Made by a program: the position numbers and the translations under genes. Below are positions 47,600 to 60,139 of a stretch of 64,000 nt of DNA, piece by piece; position 1 is the first letter of the stretch; every line of letters starts with the position of its first letter. The stretch covers positions 9,693,017-9,757,016 of the forward strand of contig OX638134.1 in the NCBI GenBank assembly GCA_951804985.1, read 5' to 3'. This stretch comes from Dryomyza anilis (Eukaryota > Arthropoda > Insecta > Diptera > Dryomyzidae). The notes under the pieces are model-generated. The model was not told the origin of the DNA and ran no database searches. It saw only the letters and a list, made by a program, of their open reading frames with translations.

Positions 47600-49950
47600 T
47601 ACACTACTCAATACGAATTTTACTATATACATGCCAAACATTAATTCCATATAATTCGTGGGTACTAATTTTTACTGCTTACTCAGTTTTTTACTATTTC
47701 CGAAAGTTTTTAAGAAAATTGCTATTGCAAATTGGGGCCCATTTTATCCACTTTTTAGAATAAATAAAATACAGTACTTCACAATACAAAGTTTCCAAAA
47801 AATGTAAACGCTATTTTTTTCTTAATTATCAAGACTAATTTTAATATATTTCCAAATTTCTGAAACAGTAAGCAGACAACATCAGCACTCGAAAGTTAAG
47901 ACAGAATTGATGCTTGGCATATCTATATGATACAAATTTTCCACTTAGGAAAAATAAAATACAGTACTTTAGAAAATTAGTTTTCAAAAAAATTTAAAAG
48001 CAATTATACTTTTAATTGTTTTGACAAATTTTAATATTCTTGCAATTTTCAATATCAGCACTCAAATGTTATATAGAATTGATCCTATCTACAGGAACAA
48101 TTTGTTTTGCCTTTTTAGCCACTCTTTAGTATAAAAAAAAATACAATACTTCACAATACAAGTTTATCAAAAAAATGTATATGCAATATTTTTCATAATT
48201 GTCAGGACTAATTTTAATATATTTGTAATTCTCAATATCAGCATTTAAAATTATATAGAATTGATGTATGACCTATCCACAGGAAAAATTGGTTTACCCT
48301 TCACTTCTTGGACTAAATAAAATACAATACTTCACAATACAAGTATTAAAAATAAAAGTTAAATATAAGTTTTTCATAGTTGTCAAGACTAATTTTAATA
48401 TATTTGCAATTTTGAGAAACACTTAGTATGCAGTCAATATCTGCACTCGAAAATTATATTGAATTGATTGATGTATTGCATATCCCTAGAATAAAAATAT
48501 AGTACTTCAAAAAATGAGTTTTCCAAAAAATTTAAACACAATTATTCTTTTATTTATGCGGAATAATTTTAATATTCTTGCAATTTGCAATATCAGCATT
48601 AGAATGTTATATAGAATTGGTGTATGTCCTATTCACAGGAACAATTTGTTTTGCCTTTTTAGCCACTCTTTAGTATAAATAAAATACAACACCTCACAAT
48701 ACAAGTTTTTCAAAAATATTTAAAGAACATTTATTTCTTAATTGTCAAGACTAATTTTAATATATTTGTACTTTTCTGAAAAACTTAATAAGCATTCAAC
48801 ATTAGCACTCGAAAGTTAGATTGAATTGTTGTATGGCATATAGATAAGAAACAATTTTTCCATTTACGAAAAATAAAATACAATACTTTAAAAAACTAGT
48901 TTTCCAAAAAATTTAAACGCAATTATTCTAGTATTTGTTTAGACAAATTTTAATATTCTAGCAATTTCCAATACCATCACTCAAAAGTTATATAGACTTG
49001 ATGTATGTCTTATCCACAGGAACAATTTTTTGGACCTTTCAGCCACTTTTTAGTATAAATAAAATGCAATACTTCACAATACAAGTTTTTCAAAAATATT
49101 TAAAGGAATTTTTTTTCTTAATTGCCAAGACTAATTTTAATATATTGCAAATTTTCACAAACATGCAGTATGCAGTCAATATGAGCACTCGAATTGATTT
49201 ATGACATAACTATAAGAAGTAATTTTTCCACTTAGGAAAAAAAATACAGTACTTTAGAAAACTAGTTTTCCTAAAAATTTAAACGCAATTATTCTTTTAA
49301 TTGTTTGAACAAATTTTAATATTTTTGCAATTTTCAATATCAGCACTCAAAAATTATATAGAATTTATGTATGACCTATCCACAGAAACAATTTTTTTTT
49401 GGCACCTGTTAGCCACTTCTTAGACTAAATAAAATATAGTAGTTCGCAATATAAGTTTTTCAAAATAAATAGCAATTTTTCATAATTCTCAGGACTAATT
49501 TTAATATATTTGTAATTTTGAGAAACACTTAATATGCAGTCGTTATCTACACTCGAAAATTATATTGAATTGCTGTATGGCATATTCATAGAATAAAAAT
49601 ATAGTACTTCAAAAACTGAGTTTTCCAAAAAAGTTAAACACAATTATTCTTTTAATTGATAGGACAAATTTTAATATTCTTGTAATTTCCAATATCAGAA
49701 CGCGAAAGTTATACAGAATTGATGTACATATGATCATATCCACAGGAACAATTTTGTTGGGCCTTTTTAGCCACTTCTTAGACTAAATAAAATACAGTAC
49801 TTTACAATACAAGTTTTTCAAAAATAATTTCAATGTAATTTTTTTCTTAATTGTCAAGACTAATTTTAATATATTTGCAATTTAGAAAAACACTTGCAAT
49901 ACCAGCACTCAAAAGTTATATAGAATTGATATATCCATAGGATCAAATAT
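47600..49950 (+). repeat. Satellite array, about twelve units of roughly 184 bp in an A/B pattern
   Basis: The anchor AATTTTAATAT occurs near 47,834, 48,027, 48,212, 48,391, 48,567, 48,751, 48,939, 49,132, 49,311, 49,495, 49,667 and 49,861, spaced about 170-195. Units with ACTAATTTTAATATATTT (A) mostly alternate with ACAAATTTTAATATTCTTGC (B), giving a dimeric period near 370. Other shared blocks are AATAAAATACAGTACTT, CAATATCAGCACTC, ATATAGAATTGATGTATG and ATCCACAGGAACAATTT. No coding potential; a diverged solo unit is at 38,963. Confidence 0.93.
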
Positions 49951-51063
49951 TGTCTTTTTTTTATTATTCCGAAATGATTGTATATTGAATGCTTTTCACA
50001 TTCTACAATTCATTCTTTAATGCCAAACATAAAATCATCAACATGATCTTCTTCAGCTAAAGAAGAAATGTTCGCGAATGAACATGATCTACGATCAACA
50101 GATTTCTACAAGGATTCAAATTAATGTTTAAAATAGCTGAATTTTACTACTTTACTAATTCTGCTGCTCATAAAAATAATTCGTGATTGCTTTTTTCATA
50201 ATCAAATTATTAATTTTCTTAATATAATTATGTTTTTCATTTAACTGTATATAAATCTTTATTTCTTTTGATTCTTTTTAGACTTTAGAATTTTTTTTTT
50301 TCACTTCGTGTATTTGAAATTTTGATAATGTCATTTTAATATTGCAATGTCATAATCCAAAAGATTACATGATCAACATGATTCGTTCTTGACCATGTAT
50401 AGCCAACCAAATAGTGAAAATTTATACTGTTGATTGTTTTATTTTTAATAATCCAAAAATAATTCCAAATATACTATAATATCTCGTTTTTTTTTAAGGA
50501 ATAGCACCATTATTCAGCATTTTTCTGATAAAGATCGATGGTTCTCATTTTACCAAAGTTGAACCATCGCGAATATCAGTTTTTCACACTTCAACATATT
50601 GTTATCTGTATTTTTTTTTATATTCAATTAAATACTATACTTTATATTACATAGTCGTATCTTTATATAAGCAATGCATGTATAATAAAAAAAAAAATAA
50701 ATACCTTCAATAATATGTTGTATTTACTTTAAGTTGTTTATTTATAATGTAAATTTTGCAATTAATTGTATAAATAAGTTTTTATTTAACACATCACTCA
50801 CTTAATGGTTCTAAAATATTCTTTATACGAACGACTACAACTTGAAGTTCAAGGAGATAACAAATAGTTCAAGAAGTTCATAAAGATAATATAAAAGTTC
50901 AGTAATTCCATAATTGTTCTTAGAGATTTCTAAGTGTAGCAATATAGATAGGAATAGTAGGAATAATTCTTTAAAAAATTATAAGTCAAATTTTAGTAAA
51001 CTTTGATATTTAAATTTTCTTGATGCCTACTACACAAACAAAAATAATCGATTTAAATATAGC
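49951..51063. other. Single-copy AT-rich stretch
   Basis: No gene. Three CATGATC-type sites lie at 50,042, 50,083 and 50,368, with related words between (GATCAACATGATTCG at 50,371). Confidence 0.4.
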
Positions 51064-51336
51064 AACCGACATTAATTGCATTTATTAATCAATCCAGCAA
51101 TGAAATTCACTAATTCTCTAATATGATCATTTGTACGTCAATGCAGCAAATAATTTAGTCGGCGCAGTTTTAGCAAATATAATTGCTGAAACTGCGACGA
51201 CTAATTAATTTGCTGCATTGACGTACAAATATTCATATTAGCAAACGGAATTGCTGACTTAACGAAGAATAGCAAATGTTTTCATTAAATTAGTGAATTT
51301 CATTGCTGGAATAATTAATGAATGCAATTAATATCG
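51064..51336. mobile_element. Foldback palindrome, about 273 bp
   Basis: The arms are inverted along their whole length. Outer blocks ACCGAcATTAATTGCATT (left) pair with AATGCAATTAATATCGGT (right), and AGCAATGAAATTCACTAATT pairs with AATTAGTGAATTTCATTGCT. The inner blocks GTACGTCAATGCAGCAAAT and its complement meet near 51,182-51,186. The spacer is only a few bases, so the strand can extrude as a cruciform. No coding capacity; a foldback element or palindromic MITE. Confidence 0.88.
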
Positions 51337-51479
51337 GTTTTCCTTGATGGGACAGCTTGTACAAACATGGTAGTACTTTTAATACACCTTTTTTAGCACT
51401 AAGAAAAAAAGTGTAGTCATAAATTTTAAATGAAATTTGAATTGAAAATGTTCTTTTTAAACTTCTGAACCTTATATTT

Positions 51480-52760
51480 GGGTGCGACATTTTTTGGTAC
51501 TATATATTTGTACTATATATTTGTACTATATTTTTGTACGCTATTTTATAATACTAAATTGTAGTACTAAATTGTTGTGCAAAATAGTATTAAATTAAGG
51601 TATGATAGCCAATTTTAAAATTAAAGTAAATTTTAGTACTTCATTTTTTGTACTAAATTATTAAATAAAATGCATAATTAAACTAGTAAGTTATAATTCG
51701 ATATTAAAATACCAAGTATAGTTGTTGAACTAAATTACTAAATTTTAGATTTAAATAAAAAGTACCAAATAACAGTATTAAAAATGTGTACAAAATAATA
51801 CTAAATTCCGGTAAGAAATTAGAATAAAAATTTAAAGTAAATTAAGTACATCATTTGATTTGCTAAATATAATTAGGGTGCTAACTTAAAGTACTAACTT
51901 CTAATTCGATATTTAAGTACCAAATGTTGTACAAAATTTTAGTACTATATGTTAGTACTAAATTGTAGAACTCAATTACTAAGCTGTAGTTATAAATATT
52001 TGTATTAAGGCATTGTGCAAAATAGTACTAAATTAGGGTATGTAATTATAATACAAAATTCGAGTACTTAATTTGAGTATAAAATGTTAGTAATTGATGT
52101 TTGCACAAAATTAGAGTATTTAATTTTAGCAACAAAATTTAGTACTAAATATAAATAAGGGTACTAAGTTTTAGTACTAAATTTAACTATTTAATTTAAC
52201 TACTAAATATAACTACTAAATTTAACTACTAAATTTAAGTATTAAATTTTAGAACTATATTTAAGTACTAAATTTTATTACTACATTTAGGTACTAAATT
52301 TTAGTACTACATTTAAGTACTAAATTTTAGTACTAAATTTAAATACTAAATGTTAGTAGTCAAATTTTGTTTAGAAATAAATTTGAGTACTAAATTTAAG
52401 TACTAAATTTTATTACTAAATTTGATTACAAAATTTAAGTACTAAATTCGAGTACTAAATAAGAGTACTAAATTTGAGTACTAAATTTAACTACTAAATT
52501 TTAGTACTAAATTTTATTACTAAATTTAAGTAATACCCTTTAGCACTACATTTAAGTACTGAATTTAAATACTAAATTTTAGTACTAAATTTAAGTACTC
52601 AATTTTAGTAGTTAAATTTTGCACTTAATTTAAGAAATAAATGTGAGTACTAAATTTAAGTACTACAATTTAGTACTAAATTGTATACTAAATTCGATTA
52701 GTTAATTTTAGTACTAAATTTAACTACTAATTTTTAGTACTAAATTTAATTATATTATTG
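51480..52760. repeat. Degenerate GTACTAAATTT minisatellite
   Basis: Short units of 10-12 bp, (A)GTACTAAATTT, often paired as TTTAGTACTAAATTTAAGTA (about 21-22 bp). The core TTTAGTACTAAA is a perfect palindrome. The part at 52,140-52,740 is dense, while 51,480-52,140 is heavily diverged. Confidence 0.88.
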
Positions 52761-53684
52761 TATTATAATATAAAATTTATAGTAAATTTTTAAAGGCGTT
52801 ATTTTAAAATAATATAATTTTATACAAAACTATTTAAAAATTTGCACACACTCTCATCGAAGACTGGTACCAGACAACTGATAAAAAATACGTCGAGGGA
52901 TTTTTTATAAATTATTACTACACTGAACGCCCTTTTCAGAGGATCGCGTTGATTTTAGTAGTAACCCTTCGATAAAGTGAATCAATGTAATATGTACGCG
53001 GAAGTAATAATGATTGGAAAAAACGTCTTTTATACTACAGTAATAAAAAACTAAATTTATGCAACCATGAAAAGTATCAACGATCTCTTGTTGAAACTTA
53101 TGATGATGATATTCAGAGAGAGTGAGTATTTCAAAGTTTTGCGATAATGCTGTGATGATCATGTTCATTATTGAAACGTTGCAAGATAATGATGTGTATT
53201 AAAGTATTTCGAGAAGCATTTAAGAATTTTGTGATATTTTTTATAATTTTTTTTTTTGTTTTTTTTTAATTCGACAAAAATACAACGATGACTGGATCAG
53301 GAACGTAGCACAAGATCGTCATCAACATGATGACGAAGCAGTGGCTTATAGTGTATTAAGTATGACGCATAGTAACAACGTAGTATTTAAGCTCAAAATA
53401 ATATATAGTAATGAAAATATATACGAAAAAAAACAAAATCAGCAAAAAATATAAAAACAAGAATACAACAAAATCACAGCACGCCAGAATCATGTGGCAA
53501 TCGAAGCGAAAAATTGCAAAATCTCGTAATCGCCACTACTACGTACGTAGTACGTACGTGGCAAGGGTTCGGAAAATCGGAAATCTGTAATGTCATGACA
53601 ACGAACGAATTCAAAGAGATTTAAAATATTTTTTGAAAAAGAATTCATATTTAAAATAGCGCATTACTTTTTGGGAAACATAGA
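52761..53684. other. Single-copy stretch
   Basis: Less AT-rich at 52,850-53,170 and 53,280-53,610. Contains TGATCATG (53,156-53,163), CATCAACATGATGACG (53,319) and the palindromic run CTACGTACGTAGTACGTACG (53,540). No gene recognised. Confidence 0.4.
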
Positions 53685-54775
53685 AGTTTTAGTGAAAAGT
53701 TGAATTTTAAGAGATATTGAATTTTTAGTGAAAATTGAATTTTAGTGAAAATTTTAATTTTTAGTTAAAAATTGAATTTTAAGTTTTAATGGAATTTTTA
53801 GTCATATATTGAACTTTTAGTGAAACATTTTTTTTTTAGAATTTAATTTTTTGTGAAAAATTTAATTTTTAATTCAAAATTTTACTATTAATGAAAAATT
53901 AAATTGATAGTGAAAAATTGAATTTTTAATAAAAATTTAATTTTAAGTGAAAAATTCAGTTTTTAGTGAACAATTGAATTTTTAGTGAATAATTTAATTT
54001 TTAGTTAAAATTGACTGTTAAGCGAAGCATTGAATTTTTAGTGAACATTTAATTTTAAGATAAAAAAATTATTTTTAATAAAATATTTGGCTATTAATGA
54101 AAAAATCAATTAATAGTGAAAAATGGAATTTTTTAATAAAAATGTATTTGTTTAGTGAAAAATTAAATTTTTAATGAACAATTGATTTTTAGTGAAAATT
54201 TAATTTGCAGTGAAAATTTAATTTTTAGTGAATTGAATATTTAGTGAAAAAATGAATCTTTAGTAAAATTGAATTTTTAATTAAAAATTGAAATATTAGT
54301 AACATTTTTGGATTTTAGTGAAAAATTAAATTTTGAATGAAAAATGAAATATTTAATGAAAAAATTGGTATTTTAATGAAAATTTAATTTTTAGTGAAAA
54401 ATTAAACTTTAAGTGAAATTTTGAATTTTTAGTGAAAATTTGAATTTTTAGTGAAAAATTTAATATTTAGTGAAAAATTTAATTTGTAGTGAAAAATTGA
54501 ATTTTAAGAGAAAAATTGAATTTTAAGTGAAAAATTAAATTTTGAATGAAAAATTGGTATTTTAATGAAAATTTAATTTTTAGTGAAAAATTTGATTTTG
54601 AGTGAAAAATTGAATTTTTAGTGAAAAATTGAATTTTTAGTGAAAAATTGGTATTTCAATGAAAATTTAATATTTGGTGGAAAATTTAATTTTTAGTCAA
54701 AAATTGAAATAGTGAAAAAGTGAATTTTTAGTGTAAAATTGAATTTTAAGTGAAAAATTAAAATTTGAATGAATT
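53685..54775 (+). repeat. 19-bp minisatellite, plus orientation (locus G)
   Basis: Degenerate GAATTTTTAGTGAAAAATT units, among the most diverged loci. The block GAATGAAAAATTGGTATTTT (54,542) repeats the 54,334-54,374 region and 54,640-54,660 with changes. It ends directly before the GC-richer island at 54.8 kb. Confidence 0.92.
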
Positions 54776-54779
54776 TTTC

Positions 54780-56699
54780 TCAAATATCGCGATCGCTAAA
54801 TTGCTACGGGATTGAAACCCTTACTACGTTCATGATCAATGTGTTTCGTGGCGTAGTAAAAGGGGAGCACATGGCCGAATGCCATGGGCTTCCTTGAGTG
54901 AGTAGCAAATTAAAAAAAAAAACAAACACAAACAAAAAAATTAAAACTTGTTCTTTATGCGCGCAGCGTAAGTCTCGCTTAGAATGATCGCGCAACAACA
55001 ACAACAACGACAAAAGCAAACACGAGTAGTCACGAGACTGCGCAGTGCGCACATGAAAGATTGAGAGCTGTAGAGAGAGTGAGTGCGAGAGCAGGCGAAG
55101 TGGCGTCGCTTTAAAGCTGTGCTTTTGTGGGTGATTAAGCGCTTGAGCGACTCGCGAGCTCCAACTTTTCATAAACCAACCAGTCAGACAGACAACGTTG
55201 CTTTAGTTTTTAACGGCTGCGTTTTTGATTTTGAAATTTTTGAATTTTATTCAAAAAATAACGTATTTTGAGTTGAGTACAAAATGCTGCTTTGGCTGGT
55301 AAAGCGTCATTCAAAGTATTGCGCATTGTTGTTGGGTCGCTGTTTTATTTTTTTTAATTTGTATTTGTATTTTTGTTGCTTTTGTTGTTGGTATTGTTGT
55401 TGTTGGTATTGTTGTTGTTGTATATTCATTTATTTGGTGGCGAAACCAAACGGTAGCACTTTTGGACCGTTGACTGTGCTGTGTTGTCAGTTATTTTTGA
55501 AATTTTAGCTGTGCACAAATTAAGCAGAGATTATTGTGCTGAGTAAATTATTAAAAAAAAAGAATTTTAAATGAACAACAAAAAAATTAGAAGCTCTCGA
55601 GTGTTTTTATTCTTCTTCTTTGTTTTGAGGTGATTTTAACATGTTGAGGTATTGTTTATTTTTATATTTTGTTTCTATTGTATAATAATACTACAAATAT
55701 TTGCAGACAGCATTAGCCAATATCATCGATACAATCTTTAGATATAAAAAAAATGGTTTGAACCTGACAATTCACACGAAAGCACACAAGTGGGATCATT
55801 AATATCAATTTTAGTGGAACGCAGAATTAAATGAAGGTCGTATAAAATACGTTATTTTTTGATATTTAAAATCAGCTATTCAAAATGTAACCGGAACCGA
55901 TAATCGTTTAATATTTTAAACAAAATACTAAATTGTTGAACAAAAATCAGAAATTAAAATAAATTTTGAAAAACGGTTTCATGTTTGAAAAACTATTAAA
56001 AAAAAACTTTGAAAAATTAAAAGAAACAATAAATATTTGGCATCGAAATTTTATGAATTTATTGAAAATTAAATTAAGAAATCTTTTTTTATAAACATTT
56101 ATTAAGAAAAAAATAGTGTATCGTTCTAAAACTAATTTTAATTTTCAATGAATAAAAATGTTAATTTTTTTGATTATTCAGAACAAACATATTAAATTTA
56201 AAATAATTTGAAACTTAATAGGCGTTACCATAAATTTATATTTTGTTAATTTTATTTTTTTATTTAGTTAAAAATTAAATTTTAAGCTATGTAATTGGTT
56301 TGTAGTTTTTTGTGTGAATGAGCAAAAACTAAGATTTTTACAAAAACAAAAGAAAAAGCATTAGTTTTCGTAACTTTTTAAAATTATAGATATTTAATTT
56401 AATCAGTGAATTTTTGAATGAACCGAATTTTAAATATGTTAATTAAATAAGAGTACTGTAAATTCATAAGTGAATAGTATAAATTCAAAAATAAGTATAT
56501 TGTTTAAATTGTAATTTGTTTATTTATTTATTTATTTTTAGGAATATGTTTATTTATGATTTTTATTTTTTTATGATTTTTTTTTAATTTATGATTTTTT
56601 TCTCATTTATGTATTTTACCCAAAATGTTTTATTTTTATTTTTGATTTTTATAAAATTTACATTAATTTAATTAATAAGTTTTTTATATATGAATTTTT
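54780..56699. other. Less AT-rich island, then AT-rich DNA
   Basis: 54,780-55,560 has the highest GC for several kilobases: GCGCGCAGCGTAAGTCTCGC (54,960), CAACAACAACAACAACGAC (54,994), GAGAGAGTGAGTGCGAGAGC (55,073), a CAACCAGTCAGACAGACAAC stretch (55,177) and CTCGCGAGCTCC (55,151). CATGATCA lies at 54,831-54,838. It resembles a fly promoter and 5' untranslated region in composition, but no core element set or coding start is convincing. Open frames (122, 62 and 74 codons) lack domains. 55,600-56,700 is AT-rich. Confidence 0.4.
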
Positions 56700-58020
56700 T
56701 CTTTATGAATTAATTCATTTATGAATTTTATTCATTTATAAATTTTATCATTGATGAATTTTATTCAGTTATGAATTTTATTCATTTATGATTTTTATTC
56801 ATTTATGAATTTTATTCATTTATGACTTTTATTCATTTATGAATTTAATTCATTTATGAATTTTAATCGTTTATGAATTTTATTCATTTATGAATTTTAT
56901 TCATTTATGAAGTTTATTCATTTATGAATTTTATTCATTTATGACTTTTATTCATTTATGAATTTAATTCATTTATGAATTTTAATCGTTTATGAATTTT
57001 ATTTATTTATGAATTTTATTCATTTATGAAGTTTATTCATTTATGAATTTTATTCGTTTATGAATTTTAGTCATTTATGAGTTTCATTTATTCATTAATG
57101 AATTTTATTCATTTATGAATTTTGTGCATTTATGAATTTTATTCATTTATGACTTTTATTCATTTATGAATTTTATTCATTTATGAATTTATTCATTTAT
57201 GAATTTTATTCATTTATGAATCTATTCATTTATGAATTTTATTCATTTATGAATTTTATTCATTTATGAATTTTATTCAGTTATCCATTTTATTCATTTA
57301 TGAATTACATTCATTTTTGAATTTTATTCATTTATGAATTTTAGTCATTTATGAGTTTCATTTATTCATTTATGAATTTTATTCATTTATGAATTTTATT
57401 CTTTTATGAATTTTATTCATTTATGAATTTTATTCATTTAAAAATTTTATTCATTTATGAATTTTATTCATTTATGAATTACATTCATTTATGAATTTTA
57501 TTCATTTATGAATTTTATACATTTATAAATTTTATTCATTTATGAATTTAATTCATTTATGAATTTTATTCATTTATGAATTTTATTCTTTTATGAATTT
57601 TATTCATTTATGAATTTTATTCATTTGTGAATTTTATTCAGTTATACATTTTATTCATTTTTGAATTTTATATATTTATGAATTTTATTCATTTATGAAT
57701 TACATTTATTTATGAATTTTATTCATTTATGAATTTTATTTATTTATGAATTTTATTCATTTATGAATATTCAGTTATACATTTTATTCATTTACGACTT
57801 TTAGTTATTTATGAATTTTATTTATTTATGAATTTTATTCATTTATGAATTTTAATCGTTTATGAACATTATTCATTTATGAATTTTATTCAGTTATGAC
57901 TTTTATTGAGTTATGAATTTTATTCATTTATGAATTTGATTCATTTTTCAATTTTATTCATTTATGAATTTTATTCATTTATGAATTTAATTTATTTATG
58001 AATTTTATTCATTTATTTAT
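56700..58020 (+). repeat. 17-bp minisatellite (TTCATTTATGAATTTTA)n, about 77 copies
   Basis: The unit TTCATTTATGAATTTTA contains the dyad TTCATTTATGAA. A seven-unit block of 119 bases (7 x 17) is duplicated: GACTTTTATTCATTTATG starts at 56,824 and 56,943 with the same series of variants after it. AGTCATTTATGAGTTTCATT recurs at 57,069 and 57,342, showing another block copy. Confidence 0.95.
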
Positions 58021-58062
58021 TCAGAATTTGTTAGTTTGATAATTTGTAAATTGTGTAACTTT

Positions 58063-58064
<2 letters not shown>

Positions 58065-58144
<80 letters not shown>
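58065..58144. repeat. (AT)n microsatellite, about 39 repeats
   Basis: Uninterrupted AT dinucleotides follow TTTTTGAAT and end in TTATTAAATT. It lies directly after the 17-bp minisatellite. Confidence 0.98.
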
Positions 58145-58148
<4 letters not shown>

Positions 58149-58490
58149 TAAATTTACAATTTGTGATGATAAAATCATTATACAGGCAAATCCCGGTATA
58201 ATGAATGATATATTGTCAGGCCCTTTTGTTATATCGAAAAATTTGTTAAAATTATTAAATTATTATATAATAAATTGACAAACTACAAAAAAATAAAGAA
58301 TTTGTACATCCCAGTAGTAAAATGGTCCAGGTGTTGCCAGCAGAATGCGAAACGCTTCCACTAAATCTTCTATGGAATGTTAGCAGTAAGGAGTCAAACT
58401 TCTTTCTAAGAGCTGCCGTTCTTTGAGAAACGAATAGAGAAATCCTGCAAAAAAGTTCATATCATATAAAATATCTTCTCTATAATCAGT
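58145..58490. other. Single-copy stretch
   Basis: A slightly less AT-rich patch at 58,310-58,460 (GTGTTGCCAGCAGAATGCG). No gene or known element recognised. Confidence 0.35.
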
Positions 58491-59320
58491 ACTAGCTTAG
58501 CATATGGGCATTTCCTGGGGTTCCGGGACATTCGTACGCTTAAAACTTTAATATCTCGAAGGAAAATTAATGAATTTACCAAAAAGTCAGCGAATTTTTT
58601 GAAATATTTTAAAAAATAGTTCAAATCATGTGCTTTATTTTTATATTTACACTTTGTTCCTAAATATTATAGTTTGTTCAAAAAAAATCACAGAAAAATT
58701 CCGGACGTGACATTCCGGACGGGACAAAAAATTCCGTATGGAAATAATCAGTTCGATTTTTATTCTAAAAATACTTTTTTCGTATAATATATTTTTTGAA
58801 TTATCTCAGAACATAGCTGAGACAGTTCACATTATTTTTGTATATGTACACTTTGTTCCTAAAGATTACAGTTATTTCGTAATAAATCGCAGAATAATTC
58901 CGGACGTTCCGTATGGAAATTTGCACTACGATTTTTTGCTAAAAACAGTTATGTATATGACAAATTTAATAATCATTATTACGAAATGAAAAGTAATTTA
59001 CTATCCAAATTTTTATATGTTTTTTATGTTTTTTTTTTTTTAACTTTTTTGAATTTTTTTTTATATTTTTTATTCTGTAGTTCTACATTTTTGGTACTCA
59101 AAGTTCCGGATGGGACAGATTAGCTGTCAAAAATTTTCTAGTATCACTAGGAAAATTATGTTTACAATTTTGGAAATGCCGAGAACATTCTGCTTTAAAA
59201 ACAGTGGATTCAACTCTTTTAAAAAAAAAAGTTCAGTTTACTATGGTAATATATGTATCTTTTTGGATCCGGACGGGACATCGAAAACCCTTATACAAAA
59301 ATCAAAAATTCGGTCGTGGT
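58491..59320 (+). repeat. Dispersed repeat with CCGGACGGGAC motifs (copy 2)
   Basis: The part at 58,491-58,990 is the inverted relative of 1-960. Within it, a module of about 200 bases is used twice: CACTTTGTTCCTAAA (58,650 and 58,848), an aaaTC.CAGAA.AATTCCGGACG block, then CCGTATGGAAAT. Further GGATGGGACAG (59,108) and ATCCGGACGGGACATCG (59,266) motifs suggest it continues to about 59,320. Probably a transposon remnant of unknown class. Confidence 0.72.
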
Positions 59321-59834
59321 TGACGTTTTTCTGGAAATGCCCATATGTCTGTATTTTACAACTGGTCTATTTTCTCCATTTCCATCATTGAAAATTTTGG
59401 AATTCGTTATTTCTTGACCTAAACCTTTTTTTACCATCATTTAAATTGACGGTATTGTAACGATTTTTTTCTCTTTTTCTATTATTTGGATTCTTTATTG
59501 CTTTTGCTATGTTTTAAAATGTAAAGATTTTATATAATTTATCAATTTAGAATTATTTTTAATTAAATTTTCTGAAATGAACAATTTACGAGTTTAAACA
59601 TATAAAAATATGTGAATTTATAAATTTGTTTATTAATGAATTATATTTTTCATTTATGTATTTATGCATTTATGTATTTTTTTTTCATTTATGAATATTT
59701 TATTTATATTTTTTTATTTATTTATAAATTTTTTTTTTCATTAATGATTTTTTTTAAATTTTGGTATTTTGTGTAATAACGGTTTTTTCCAATTAATCAA
59801 TATTGTTAATTATATTTCATTATATTTTTAATTA
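59321..59834. other. AT-rich stretch, nothing recognised
   Basis: AT-rich, with some CATTTATG words like those of the 17-bp minisatellite at 59,630-59,700. No gene. Confidence 0.4.
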
Positions 59835-59842
59835 TATTTCAT

Positions 59843-60131
59843 GTAGCCGCGGTGGCTCAGTTGTTAGTGCGTTGGACTGCGAGCCGAAAGGTCCCCGGTT
59901 CAAGCCTGGTCTGGGGCTAACAACATCTTTTCATAGAAACATTTTTCAATGCCGCGCTAATTCTCGGCAGTAAATGGCAAACCTACGAGAGTAAAAACCA
60001 TTGCCTATGAAAAAGCTCTCACCCGCCGTTCGGATTCGGCAATAAACTGTATGTCCCACCACTTTGAGTACAAATATAACACGCAAGGCCTAAGTTCTTA
60101 TAGGACTGTAGTGCCAAACTATTATTATTAT
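59843..60131 (+). mobile_element. tRNA-derived SINE, copy 3 (internal deletion)
   Basis: The head GTAGCCGCGGTGGCTCAGTT has the A-box region and B box GGTTCAAGCC. The body matches copies 1 and 2, but about 27 bases of the GCTCAAAATGGTGAGAGAGC region are missing near 60,088. It ends in (ATT)n. An 8-bp direct repeat TATTTCAT flanks it (59,835-59,842 and 60,132-60,139). Confidence 0.92.
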
Positions 60132-60139
60132 TATTTCAT

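Noticed and set aside
58036..58278. 80-codon frame with an IYIYIY run
   Set aside because: Generated by the (AT)n microsatellite.
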